A stretch of DNA of 64,000 bases, from positions 62,001 to 126,000 of the forward strand of contig JBAZPO010000004.1 of NCBI GenBank assembly GCA_041648175.1. Direction: 5' to 3'. This DNA is from Desulfobaccales bacterium. GTDB taxonomy: Bacteria; Desulfobacterota; Desulfobaccia; Desulfobaccales; 0-14-0-80-60-11. Of the stretch, positions 44,369 through 52,777 are shown piece after piece (the stretch's first letter is position 1; every line of letters starts with the position of its first letter). The position numbers and the translations under genes were made by a program. The notes beneath the pieces were generated by a model that saw only the letters and a list, made by a program, of their open reading frames with translations, had not been told where the DNA came from and did no database searches.

Positions 44369-45253
44369 TTAGAATCTGAGAAATCAGTTATCTTCACCGC
44401 CGACGACTTCGGGCTCTCCGACGCGTTAAACGGCGCGGTGGTTTTGGCCCACCGCCAGGGACTGCTGCGGTGCGCCGGTTTGATGCCCGAGGCGCCCCGG
44501 ACCCAGGTGGCAATGAGACTGGCCCGGGAATTGCCTGATCTTTGCCTGGGGGTGCACCTCACCCTCATCCAGGGGCGGGCTGTTTTACCTCCAAAACATC
44601 TCCCCCACCTGGTCAATCCCCAAGGTTTCTTTTCCAACGATCCCGTGACCACTGGCTGGCGCTATTTTAGGCAATCGCGCCTGCTGCCGGAAATCCGCCG
44701 GGAGTTGGCGGCCCAGATCGAACTGGTTCAGCGGGCCGGACTGACCATCTGGCACCTCAACAGCCACCTCAACCTGCACCTGCACCCCAGTATCTTTCCG
44801 ATTGTGGTGGGCCTGGCCCGGGAATACGGCATCCCCGCAGTGCGCCTGGCCCGGGAGGACTGGCGCACCACCCTGGCCCTGGCCCCGGACGGCCCGTTGC
44901 CCAAGATCGCCCAGGGTCTGATCTTTGCCCTCCTGGCTCGCCGGGCCGAGAGAATCGCCCGGACCGCAGGTCTCAGCTTTAACGACCATCTCTTCGGCCT
45001 CCTCAATGACGGGCGCATGACCGAAGCGTATCTCTTGGGGCTGGCGCCTCGGCTGCAGCCGGGGGTGACCGAGATCTACTGCCATCCGGGTCTCTTTGCG
45101 GACCCGGAGCTTAAGCGCTGGGCTCCAAGCTACCGGCGGCAGGAGGAACTGGCCGCGCTCCTGAGCCCGCGACTCAAGGACACTCTGGCAGCGACGGGGA
45201 TTAAAATCACCGATTTTCGGGAACTGTCCCGGAAGAAAGCCGCGCCGAACTGA
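44369..45253 (+). CDS. hpnK: HpnK (hopanoid-associated YdjC-like deacetylase), start codon not obvious
   Basis: About 290 residues of the YdjC/HpnK fold. Metal-binding motifs: IFTADDFGLSDALNGAVVLA near the start, and LNSHLNLHLHPSIFPIV. The catalytic N-terminal motif lies upstream of the first in-frame ATG/GTG/TTG (GTG 44438), and no standard start exists between it and the preceding stop at 44318-44320. Hence either a rare start codon or a frameshift near the start; the left boundary is estimated. It follows hpnJ by about 70 bp, consistent with operon use in hopanoid or glycolipid modification. Confidence 0.75.
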   Translation, partial: LESEKSVIFTADDFGLSDALNGAVVLAHRQGLLRCAGLMPEAPRTQVAMRLARELPDLCLGVHLTLIQGRAVLPPKHLPHLVNPQGFFSNDPVTTGWRYFRQSRLLPEIRRELAAQIELVQRAGLTIWHLNSHLNLHLHPSIFPIVVGLAREYGIPAVRLAREDWRTTLALAPDGPLPKIAQGLIFALLARRAERIARTAGLSFNDHLFGLLNDGRMTEAYLLGLAPRLQPGVTEIYCHPGLFADPELKRWAPSYRRQEELAALLSPRLKDTLAATGIKITDFRELSRKKAAPN

Positions 45254-45359
45254 GCCCCAGCACGCAAAATATAATGATTGTCAGTGCCCTTTTTTAAGGG
45301 TTTCCAAGCCCCGCTCGGGAACCTTAATTAAATACCTCCGAATTCAATCTTTTAAAGGC

Positions 45360-45388
45360 TTGCACCCTGAGGCGTCTTCTTCTATAAT
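45360..45388 (+). promoter_or_regulatory. Sigma-70 promoter of secG, near-leaderless
   Basis: TTGCAC (45360-45365), a 17-bp spacer and TATAAT (45383-45388). The secG ATG is at 45400, only about a dozen bases after -10, and no Shine-Dalgarno is seen, so the message is expected to be leaderless or nearly so. Confidence 0.65.
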
Positions 45389-45399
45389 ACATAATTTAT

Positions 45400-45726
45400 A
45401 TGACTACCATCGTCGTTATCATTCATGTCATCGTTTCCCTGGCCCTGATCTGCATCGTGCTGCTGCAGCAAGGCAAGGGCGCAGGAATCGGCGCGGCTTT
45501 CGGCGGGTCCAGCCAGACGGTTTTTGGCTCCACTGGGGCCGCCCCCTTTCTGGCCAAGCTCACTGCGGTGGCGGCCATTCTCTTTATGTGCACCTCGTTG
45601 GGACTGACTTTCCTGGGCCGGCAGAAAGCGCCCTCGGTGATGCAAGGGGCGGAAAAACCCGCGGCTACTCAACCAGCCCCGGCCCAACCGGCTCCCCCAA
45701 CTCCTATCGCACCCTCAAGCAAATGA
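45400..45726 (+). CDS. secG: Preprotein translocase subunit SecG
   Basis: 108 residues: first helix (TTIVVIIHVIVSLALICIVL), cytoplasmic loop with LLQQGKGAGIGAAFGGSSQT, second helix (about 52-72) and an alanine/proline-rich tail. This is the classical two-helix SecG, accessory to SecYE in protein export. A tRNA-Leu gene follows 10 bp later, as often seen near secG. Confidence 0.95.
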   Translation: MTTIVVIIHVIVSLALICIVLLQQGKGAGIGAAFGGSSQTVFGSTGAAPFLAKLTAVAAILFMCTSLGLTFLGRQKAPSVMQGAEKPAATQPAPAQPAPPTPIAPSSK

Positions 45727-45736
45727 GCACCCACGT

Positions 45737-45822
45737 GCCGAAGTGGTGGAACCGGTAGACACGCCATCTTGAGGGGGTGGTGGGGAATACCCGTGCGGGT
45801 TCAAATCCCGCCTTCGGCACCA
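45737..45822 (+). tRNA. tRNA-Leu (GAG anticodon)
   Basis: 86 nt: acceptor GCCGAAG / CTTCGGC, anticodon stem CCATC / GGTGG with loop TTGAGGG (anticodon GAG), a long class II variable arm, T arm GCGGGTTCAAATCCCGC, and encoded CCA. Class II architecture and the anticodon identify Leu. Confidence 0.95.
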
Positions 45823-46017
45823 ATTATTTATATTGCTATATCAATAAGTTAATCATCTGAGGCGACCTGTATTTTGGCCATTGTGCCTATCTGGGTTGTC
45901 TTTTTATTTTTGGTTCCAGCCAACAGACCCTCCAGCGCCGAACCATCCTGTCTGGTCAAATTAGGAATGTAACGTCCATTGACTTCGGTTAGTTCGATTA
46001 ATCCAGCATAGTGCAGA

Positions 46018-47376
46018 CTACCGGTGGCCGGCGTTTCTGTTGAAAGAGAATTCCACCGCCGCCTTTACCGGCTTGCCGCCTATTTCTAGCACGGGATAGG
46101 CAAGGAAGTTGATGGGGCCTGGAGTGGGTCCTGGTTCAACCACCAGGTCGCGGCCGCGGCTGAGTTCGAAGCGGTTGGCGGGATGGTGGCCAAAGTAGTA
46201 GGTCGCCAGCCCCGTATACTTGTTGCCCTCGCTGATGTCCACAGGCCACCACTTGCCCTCGGCAAAGAACTCCGCCCAGCAATGATAGCCGTCTACCCCG
46301 CCCTCGTTCCGCTCCGAAGGGATTGCCGCACCGATGGCGAAGCGCGCCGGGATGCCGACCGACCTTGCCAGGGCAATGAAGTAGGAGTGAAAATCCGTGC
46401 AGTTACCGGTACGGGCGTTGCAAGCGTAGACGGCGTCGCCCTTACCCCAGCCGTCGCCGTACTTGATGTAGCGCATGCGGTCGATGATGTGATCGTAAAG
46501 CGCTCGGGCGCGCACCAGGTCACCCTTCTTACCCTCAACGACCTGCTCGGCGATACGGCGAAAATCCTCATTAGTCGGCACCAGACGCTCCGGGTTAAGG
46601 TATTTTCGCTGGTCGGGCGTCGGCGCCGCATAGGCGGCCTTCTCAAGACGCCGCACCTGATAGCGGATCTCAACCTTCTTACCGCTGTCCTTGGGACCAA
46701 GCTCGAGGAAAAGGACTTTGTTGCCATATTGCCGCTCCTGCAATATGCTTTGCTTCCCTGGAGCGTTGATGGATTTTACCTTCACCGTCTGAAATGAGTC
46801 CGTGGACGCCAGAGGAAGCCACATGCGGGCGGAAGCGGTTATCTCGGGCAGGGTGGCCCGATAGAAAAACTCGAACTCGTCGTGCTCCCGGATGACGCCC
46901 AAGTGGCCTTCTGAAGCGTCTTTCAGGGGGATGCGCTGCCACGTGCCATCGCTTTTTTGCTCCCAGGCGTAAAAGGGCTGGCCGTTTAGCTTATGGACGA
47001 TCGTTTCGGTGACCCGCATCGCCGCAGGATCACCGGCGAGAAAGAAATCGACGTCATAGACGTCGCCGCTGATGTCCGCCAAGTCCACGCAGGCGAAATA
47101 GCGGCCAGGACCCAGTTTCGACAGGTATTCGGTGTGGACTCGGACCAGCTTGAGACGGAGTTCCTTGTTGCCGTAGGGAAGGTGGAAATATCCTCCGCCC
47201 AGGCGGACCTGCGCCTCGATGTGCTTCTCGATGCCTGCCTGTATCTCAGCGGTTGGCACCGAGTTGGTCACGGGCGGGGCAGACGCGCTTGGCGCGTCTT
47301 GCCCCTCTTGCTGTCCGCAACCCACAGACACAAGGCAAACTGCCACTACCGCTGACAATATGGTGCGCCAGTCCAT
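46018..47376 (-). CDS. Transglutaminase-like lipoprotein
   Basis: 452 residues with a lipoprotein signal (VCLVSVGCGQQ). The C-terminal half has a transglutaminase-like cysteine protease core: catalytic Cys in ARTGNCTDFHSYFIALA, His in GYHCWAEFFAEGKW and Asp in PVDISEGNK. The N-terminal 250 residues form an uncharacterised beta domain. Such proteins cleave or crosslink peptide bonds in the periplasm; the substrate is unknown. A second small lipoprotein gene precedes it on the same strand. Confidence 0.88.
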   Translation of the reverse strand: MDWRTILSAVVAVCLVSVGCGQQEGQDAPSASAPPVTNSVPTAEIQAGIEKHIEAQVRLGGGYFHLPYGNKELRLKLVRVHTEYLSKLGPGRYFACVDLADISGDVYDVDFFLAGDPAAMRVTETIVHKLNGQPFYAWEQKSDGTWQRIPLKDASEGHLGVIREHDEFEFFYRATLPEITASARMWLPLASTDSFQTVKVKSINAPGKQSILQERQYGNKVLFLELGPKDSGKKVEIRYQVRRLEKAAYAAPTPDQRKYLNPERLVPTNEDFRRIAEQVVEGKKGDLVRARALYDHIIDRMRYIKYGDGWGKGDAVYACNARTGNCTDFHSYFIALARSVGIPARFAIGAAIPSERNEGGVDGYHCWAEFFAEGKWWPVDISEGNKYTGLATYYFGHHPANRFELSRGRDLVVEPGPTPGPINFLAYPVLEIGGKPVKAAVEFSFNRNAGHR

Positions 47377-47420
47377 AGAAGTTTCTTCCCCGGCTACTAT
47401 GCCCCAGTCAAGAACTGATA

Positions 47421-47630
47421 TTACTTCGGATGTTCCGACTTGGGGTGTTCGGGCTTTGGTTGCTCCGGGGCAGGGGGAGCGGGCGTTGCCGGCGGGGCCT
47501 GAGGCGCTACTTTCTCACCCTGTGCCGGCGGGGCCGCCGGTTTGGCGGGGGCTTTCTTCTCTTCCCCGCTACCGCAGGCCAGCACCAAACCGAACATTGT
47601 CACGATTAGCCAGATCCCATATTTTTTCAT
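47421..47630 (-). CDS. Small proline-rich lipoprotein
   Basis: 69 residues from ATG 47630 with AGGAGG eight bases upstream. The signal peptide ends MFGLVLACGSG (lipobox), after which the chain is lysine-, alanine- and proline-rich with the repeated HPKSEHPK tail. It looks like an unstructured membrane-anchored spacer. It precedes the transglutaminase-like gene on the same strand, probably in the same transcript. Confidence 0.7.
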   Translation of the reverse strand: MKKYGIWLIVTMFGLVLACGSGEEKKAPAKPAAPPAQGEKVAPQAPPATPAPPAPEQPKPEHPKSEHPK

Positions 47631-47823
47631 TACCGGCACCTCCTAATGAAATTGAGTGTTGCCATGGCTCGAGGATGAATTGAGTCATCTCTTAGAGCAA
47701 AAATAATACCTCATTCTGTAATGTCAACGAAACTTATCAGTTATTACCGGGGAGGAGCCCATGCAAGCAGGCTAGGGGGAAGGTAGCTTTGCAGTCATAG
47801 CTGCACAAAAGTCAGCTTGAGCA

Positions 47824-48729
47824 CTATCCTACGATAATTCCTGGACTCCCAGGAGTGGCGGAGGGGGGCCGGACAGGCTCGGTGCCGTCCGGCCAGAGCC
47901 AGTAGTTTTTCGAAAACCTGAGGGGCAAGACTACCAAGTGCCAGAGGCGGTTATGTTCCGGGGACAGATAGCCTGCCACGCCGATGACGATATCCTGCTG
48001 AAGAACATTGAGTTTCAGGGTGCGGTGGAGGGCGTCCCACCAGCGGAAAATTACGGAAAAGTTGGACCCCACTTCGTCGCTGACGACGGAGTGATGAATA
48101 CCATGCATGCGGGGCGTCACTACGATTTTATTCAAGGCCCGCTCCAAGAGCAGGGGCAGGCGAAGGTTGGCGTGCTGGAACAGATTAGCCGCCTGGTAGG
48201 TTACTTCGTACAACATAAAAGTGAAGACGTCCACCCCTAAAAGGCCCACCTGAAGGACCCGAAACCCCGTGGAGTAGAGGACCTCCCCAAAATGAAATCG
48301 GATCGCGGTGGTGACGTCCAGGTCGGGGTCCAGATGATGGACGCCATGGAACCGCCAAAGGAGGAAAAACCTGTGGTTGGCCCGGTGCCACCAGTAGAAG
48401 GTGAAGTCCATGAGGACAAGCCCCAGCAAGATTGCAACCGGGTCGGGGATTTTGAGCACGCGCAGGAGGCCGAAGTTTCGGTCCACCGCCCAGAAAGACG
48501 CGGCCAGGGCCAGGGGGCGCACCACCCAAAGGCCGACGGCCATAACCGTGGCGGTCAGGGCGAAGTTCACCGGCAAACGCTGACTGCGAGCCCGGGTGCG
48601 CCGCCTGAGGGGGTAGACCGCCTCCAAGACCAGGAGCAGCAAGAAGACCGTCCCCAAGATCAGAGGGATGACGGGCAGAGGGGCCGGACCGATATGCAGG
48701 CTACCCCAAGCGATTTCTGGGATGGACAT
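47824..48729 (-). CDS. Sterol desaturase / fatty acid hydroxylase family membrane protein
   Basis: 301 residues with four membrane helices and the eight-histidine di-iron boxes HRANH (about 114), HGVHH (about 131) and HGIHH (about 208). The family uses a di-iron centre and O2 to hydroxylate or desaturate lipids, which is unusual in a strict anaerobe, so oxygen exposure or a different chemistry is implied. No obvious lipid-pathway neighbour is adjacent. Confidence 0.9.
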   Translation of the reverse strand: MSIPEIAWGSLHIGPAPLPVIPLILGTVFLLLLVLEAVYPLRRRTRARSQRLPVNFALTATVMAVGLWVVRPLALAASFWAVDRNFGLLRVLKIPDPVAILLGLVLMDFTFYWWHRANHRFFLLWRFHGVHHLDPDLDVTTAIRFHFGEVLYSTGFRVLQVGLLGVDVFTFMLYEVTYQAANLFQHANLRLPLLLERALNKIVVTPRMHGIHHSVVSDEVGSNFSVIFRWWDALHRTLKLNVLQQDIVIGVAGYLSPEHNRLWHLVVLPLRFSKNYWLWPDGTEPVRPPSATPGSPGIIVG

Positions 48730-48836
48730 CCGACTATGACCCCCGAACGCTAACCTTAGGCCCCAAGTGCGGCCTCGGGAATGAATAATGAAGCTGCCAT
48801 AACCAGCCGGACCCGACCGTAGGTTTATTTATTCGT

Positions 48837-49535
48837 TTAGTCAGTTTTTATTTTTTCCCAAACTTTCAACTTTGATATGATCTTGGGGATGAAAAGAGAG
48901 AATAAAAAGAGCCCCAATGATAGGAAGATCTTCCACGTGAGCAATTGTCCCCACTGGCCGCTGGCCCAGACTTCTTTGATGGTTCCCACGAAAAAGGTAA
49001 AGATGAAGGTGCCTACCAGGATGCCTAAGCCCGTGCCCCAGAGGTAATCCCGGAAACGCACCTTGGTCAGGCCCATGCCGAAGTTCATAGGGGTGAAGGG
49101 GAAATAGACCAGGCGCAGGTAGAGCACGGTGGCAAAGCCGTTTTTTTCGATGGCGTCGTCGTATTTCTTAAGGCGGTCGCCGATGAGAGAGGCGGCGAAT
49201 TCCCGCCCCAGGTAGCGTCCGATGAGAAAGGCCCCCGCCGACCCCAACATTGCCGCCACCCAGACGTAGACGAATCCCCAATAGGGACCGTAGATGGCGG
49301 CTCCCAGGGTGGTGAGTAGGGTCCCGGGAATGAACAGGCAGACCCCCACGGCATAGACCAGGATGAAGGCCAGGGGCGCCCAGAGGCCCGCGGCCGCGAG
49401 CTGCGCCCCCAACTTTTCCACGGTGAGAAGTTCCCTGACACCGGTATAACGGACCAACACCACCGCAGCCACGATGAAGATTAACAGGAGCATGGCTTTT
49501 ATTAAGGCTGCCCCACGAAATCTGCGGGTCTGCAT
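48837..49535 (-). CDS. TVP38/TMEM64 (DedA-like, SNARE-associated) family membrane protein
   Basis: 232 residues: N-terminal helix, then the re-entrant core with YAVGVCLFIPGTLLTTLGAA, GSAGAFLIGRYLGREFA and RLVYFPFTPMNFGMGLTKVR, followed by two helices. This fold belongs to the DedA superfamily, several members of which flip or transport polyprenyl phosphate lipids. It ends near the redox island and is transcribed in the same direction as the selenoprotein at 49617. Confidence 0.9.
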   Translation of the reverse strand: MQTRRFRGAALIKAMLLLIFIVAAVVLVRYTGVRELLTVEKLGAQLAAAGLWAPLAFILVYAVGVCLFIPGTLLTTLGAAIYGPYWGFVYVWVAAMLGSAGAFLIGRYLGREFAASLIGDRLKKYDDAIEKNGFATVLYLRLVYFPFTPMNFGMGLTKVRFRDYLWGTGLGILVGTFIFTFFVGTIKEVWASGQWGQLLTWKIFLSLGLFLFSLFIPKIISKLKVWEKIKTD

Positions 49536-49616
49536 GTCTCTTCCTCTACCTCTGCCGCCCGGCTTCCCGAGCAGAACGATGGCTCAGCCTGGGAACCCAG
49601 GCGGCACGGATAATGG

Positions 49617-49934
49617 TTACTTGCCGAAGAAGCGGCCCAGGAAGCCTTTCTTTTTGGGCTCCGGCTCCGGCAACTCCAGGTGCCGGCAGATGGCGGCCTC
49701 CAGTTTATCTTCGGAGACATCGGCCCCTTCCACCACGACTTCCTCTCCCACCATGATGGCCGGGGCCGTGGGGAGATCCAACTCGAAATATTCGTCTGTC
49801 TGGTAATCGGCAATGGGTTTGGAGATGACCTCCGCCTCAAACTCATACTTTTGGCCCAACCTGGGCACCATTTCCTGGAAATGCTTTCAGGGCTTGCCGT
49901 TGGGTTCGTTGTAAAAGCATCTGACTTTTAGCAT
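49617..49934 (-). CDS. Thioredoxin-fold protein, predicted selenoprotein (Sec16)
   Basis: Reading through TGA 49887-49889 gives a 105-residue protein starting MLKVRCFYNEPNGKP-U-KHFQEM. ATG 49934 has AAAGGAG upstream. The fold continues GQKYEFEAEVISKPIADYQT, with LPTAPAIMVGEEVVVEGADV as the cis-proline strand of a thioredoxin-like module. It parallels the protein at 50721 closely, with UGA at the same codon 16. A hairpin GCCCA-GGT-TGGGC starts 20 nt after TGA. Without readthrough the product would lack the redox loop. A lysine-rich tail (PKKKGFLGRFFGK) follows the fold. Confidence 0.75.
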
Positions 49935-49973
49935 GTCTTTTTCTCCTTTGGGGAACATTTTTTCAAAAAGACC

Positions 49974-50029
49974 TTGACAAGGGTGTTGTTTTGCATTAAT
50001 TAATTAAGCAATTACTTAATTGCTTAATT
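49974..50029. promoter_or_regulatory. Promoter and large palindromic operator of the 50042 regulator
   Basis: TTGACA at 49974-49979 has TAATTA 17 bp later. The inverted repeat at 50002-50029 has perfect 13-bp arms (AATTAAGCAATTA and its complement) around CT, immediately before the ArsR-type gene and between it and the divergent selenoprotein gene. It is the natural operator for autoregulation. Confidence 0.7.
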
Positions 50030-50041
50030 GGGTCAGCGCTC

Positions 50042-50449
50042 ATGGAATGGGAAATCTCCGAAATGTTTAAAGTCCTGGCCGTGGAAACCCGGGTGAGGAT
50101 GCTTGAACTCTTGAAGACCCAAGGCCCATTGGGGGCCAAAGAAATTGCCAGACTGGCGGGGATCACCCCCGCGGCGGCCTCGCAGCATCTCAAGATCCTG
50201 AAGCAGGCCGGACTGGTAAGGTGCGAGCGCCAGGGATATTGGATACCATATGCCGTTAACCCGGAGGCCTTGGAAAAATACCGCCGGATCTTGTCGGAAG
50301 TTTGCACTTGCGGCTGCCAGGGTAGCGGCCAGTGGCGAGAACAGGAGCGCAGCGCAATCTCACTGAAGACCCTGGAACAATACGAACAGGACCTGCAGAA
50401 TGAGCTGGAAAATGTTCGCCAGAGGATCAAAGAACTGAAGCCAGAATAG
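50042..50449 (+). CDS. ArsR-family regulator with coiled-coil tail
   Basis: 135 residues: winged helix with FKVLAVETRVRMLELLKTQG, recognition helix ITPAAASQHLKILKQAGLV and wing CERQGYWIPYAV. After it comes a cysteine motif SEVCTCGCQGSG, which could sense metal, metalloid or thiol oxidation, and then a helical coiled coil. A perfect palindromic operator precedes it, and another inverted repeat (50473-50494) lies after it. Confidence 0.88.
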   Translation: MEWEISEMFKVLAVETRVRMLELLKTQGPLGAKEIARLAGITPAAASQHLKILKQAGLVRCERQGYWIPYAVNPEALEKYRRILSEVCTCGCQGSGQWREQERSAISLKTLEQYEQDLQNELENVRQRIKELKPE

Positions 50450-50472
50450 GAGGACGCGCTTTTTTTTCTCAA

Positions 50473-50494
50473 TTTAATTAAGTTATTAATTAAA
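50473..50494. promoter_or_regulatory. Inverted repeat upstream of the Cys-rich mini-protein
   Basis: TTTAATTAA and TTAATTAAA are perfect 9-bp arms around GTTA, AT-rich like the operator at 50002-50029, and lie 27 bp before ATG 50522. It may be a second site for the same regulator. Confidence 0.5.
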
Positions 50495-50521
50495 TACTTA
50501 AACAGAAAGGAGGTGAAAATC

Positions 50522-50629
50522 ATGGCTGAAAAGAAAAACCCCTGTGGTTGTGGCTGCGCCTTGAAACAGGCTGCTCCCAAGGCGTCTGACGACAAGGAAA
50601 AGGCCAAAGATACCAAAGAGTCTAAGTAG
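50522..50629 (+). CDS. Cysteine-rich mini-protein (35 aa)
   Basis: ATG 50522 follows AAAGGAGGTGAAAATC, one of the best ribosome binding sites in the window. The peptide begins MAEKKNPCGCGCALKQ with three cysteines as CGCGC, then a charged tail rich in Lys, Asp and Glu. The CGCGC cluster could bind a soft metal or a metalloid. It may act with the upstream ArsR-type protein or neighbouring selenoproteins. Family unknown. Confidence 0.6.
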   Translation: MAEKKNPCGCGCALKQAAPKASDDKEKAKDTKESK

Positions 50630-50720
50630 ATCAACATCTTAGCCGAGTGCCAGAGGGCAGCACCGAGAAATTGGCTTCCTGCCCTCTGGGCTTAAAATGG
50701 ATGGGATAAGCCATGGGGTG

Positions 50721-51008
50721 TCAGGTTTGGGCCTCCAAAGGTGGTAAACCTAGGTGACGACGGATGGCTGTCTCTAACTTCTCCGCAGAAATCCCCGGTC
50801 CCTGGCCAACCACCTCATCGTCAACCATCATCGCCGGAGCCGCAGGCAGGCCCGCAGCCTTGTATGCCTCGCTTTGGTATTCTTCCCTGGACTTGGAAAC
50901 AGCCTCCACCTCGATTGCGTATTTCTCACCCAACCTGGGTATGATCTCGTGGAGGCGCTTTCAGGTCATGCCGCAGGGATCGTTCAAGAAGATCCTGATC
51001 TTGAGCAT
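50721..51008 (-). CDS. Thioredoxin-fold protein, predicted selenoprotein (Sec16)
   Basis: Readthrough of TGA 50961-50963 gives 95 residues: MLKIRIFLNDPCGMT-U-KRLHEIIPRLG, then GEKYAIEVEAVSKSREEYQS and LPAAPAMMVDDEVVGQGPGI. ATG 51008 has AAAGGAGAAG upstream. The Cys12 to Sec16 pair lies in a thioredoxin-like first loop, and residues 70-95 include the C-terminal helix. A hairpin ACCCA-GGT-TGGGT begins 20 nt after TGA, exactly the position and design of the 49617 gene. It is the last gene of the rhodanese-DsbD operon (16 bp from the preceding stop). Confidence 0.8.
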
Positions 51009-51023
51009 TTCTTCTCCTTTGAT

Positions 51024-52760
51024 TCATTTCTTGGTTACAGTGACCATGCGGGACAACATCTGCTCCGGCGGCAGATAATCCGCCAGGCGCAGGTTCTGGC
51101 ATTCGTTCCCCCGGCCGTCCAGAAAAACTATCGTGGGTACGCCCTTGACTGAGTACTGGCTGAGCAAACGAGTGTGCAGAGGATTGCCTTTCTGGGTGAG
51201 GTCCACTTTGACCATGACAAAATCCCGGTCCGCCAGTTTCACCACATCGGGGTTATGAAAGGTGATCTCATCCAATTCCCGGCAGGGGGAGCACCAGGTG
51301 GCGTAAAAATCGATGATCACCGGCTTTTGCGCTTGTTTGGCCGTCGTCAAGAGCTGATCCGAATATGGCTGCCAGGTTACTCCCGGACCACGGAGGGCCC
51401 AGGACCCCACTATGAAGGTGGCAACTACCACACCCACCAGCGCGGCGATGGTCTTGAGCCACCGGAAACCCCGAAAGGCCGCGGTGGTGCGGTCCAGCCA
51501 CCCCAGGTGCACGGCCGCAGCCAGGGCTACGGCGGCCAGCAGAAGCACACCCACGGATTCCGGCAGGAGCGGCCGGATAAAATAGGCTGCCATACCCACC
51601 AGAACCCAGCCCATGAGCTTGCGCACCCAGAGCATCCACTCTCCTGAGCGGGGAAGTTTCTCTAGGCTGCCGGAAAAAATGGCCAGAATAAACAGGGGCA
51701 GACCTAATCCCAGGCTGAGGGTAAAAAAGACCAGAAAGCCCAGAAACGGCGATCCCATACTGGCCACCCAGGTGAGCAACCCCAGCACGAAGGGACCGAT
51801 ACAGGGCGCCGCCACCAGCCCCAGGGTCAAGCCCATGAACAAACTACCGAAATAGCCTGCATAAGATTTGGACGCGGCTTGCGTCAGGCTGCCGGGGAGT
51901 TTCAATTCCCAGAAACCAAAGAGGCTGGTGGCAAAGAAGACCAGGATGGCCGCCACCGCCAGCAACACCACGGGGTTTTGCAGCATGGCCCCCATGAGGC
52001 CGCCGGTTAAGGCCGCGGCAACTCCCAGGCTAGAGTTGGTCAGGGCCAGCCCCGCCAGGTAAAAGAGTCCGTGAGCCACCAGGCGCCCCTGTCCCTGGCC
52101 GCTCTTACCGCCAAAATAAGAGACAGTGATGGGGAGCAAGGGGTAAACGCAAGGCGTCAGGTTGAGGGCCATGCCGCCCACAAAGATGCCCAGCATGGTC
52201 CAGATCAGGGCCCAACCGGAAAGCAGGCCGGGGGCATAGGCTTCCGGTGCATAATCACACAAACCCAAGGGATCGCTGGCCACGGGCAGGCCAGCTTTTT
52301 GCCATTCCGGGAATCCCAAGGGATCGCGATAGACGTTCTTATAACCGAGCTTTACGGCCACCCGGGCCGCCGAGTCGCTGCGGACTCATGCCAAGCCCGC
52401 TCAGTAGAAAACGATGAGCCGGTCCTTGTCTGGTCCCAGGAATTTGGCCAGGCTCCCCCGGGAGCGCCACCGCGACCAGGCGTTGGGTTCTATGGAAAAG
52501 TTCACGGCCCCCTTCATGTGGCCGGTGCGATATTCCCAATCCTGACGCGTGTCCACCAGCAAGAGCTTGCCGGTGTCCTGCCGGTAGCGCTGTGCCAGTT
52601 CTTCGGTAGTTATTAGACGATAGCCGCCATTTTGGGCTTCGGCCTTGACGTCCTCCCAGGTGGCCTCTTTAACGATGATCGGCCGGTTGAGATACCAAAG
52701 CACACTTAACGTCAGGGCCGCGGCCACCAGGGCTAAAAGAGTGGTTCCCTTGCGTTGCAT
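51024..52760 (-). CDS. Rhodanese-DsbD-thioredoxin fusion, predicted double-Sec selenoprotein (Sec120, Sec125)
   Basis: Reading through two TGAs (52401-52403, 52386-52388) yields a 578-residue membrane protein. Residues 1-22 form a signal anchor. Residues about 35-145 are a rhodanese domain (LLVDTRQDWEYRTGHMKGAV; catalytic loop LIVFY-U-AGLA-U-VRSDSAA) where the sulfur-carrying Cys is Sec. Residues about 165-430 form a CcdA/DsbD helix bundle (TPCVYPLLPITV), and the C-terminal thioredoxin domain has FYATWCSPCREL. A hairpin CGGCC-CGGGT-GGCCG lies 16 nt after the second TGA. The protein could relay electrons across the membrane to a sulfur-handling rhodanese domain. Confidence 0.82.
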
Positions 52761-52777
52761 GGCCTACCTCGTTACGG

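Noticed and set aside
49617..49871. 84-residue gene starting at ATG 49871
   Set aside because: This start would omit the redox loop and has no ribosome binding site, whereas ATG 49934 has AAAGGAG and a frame interrupted only by UGA.
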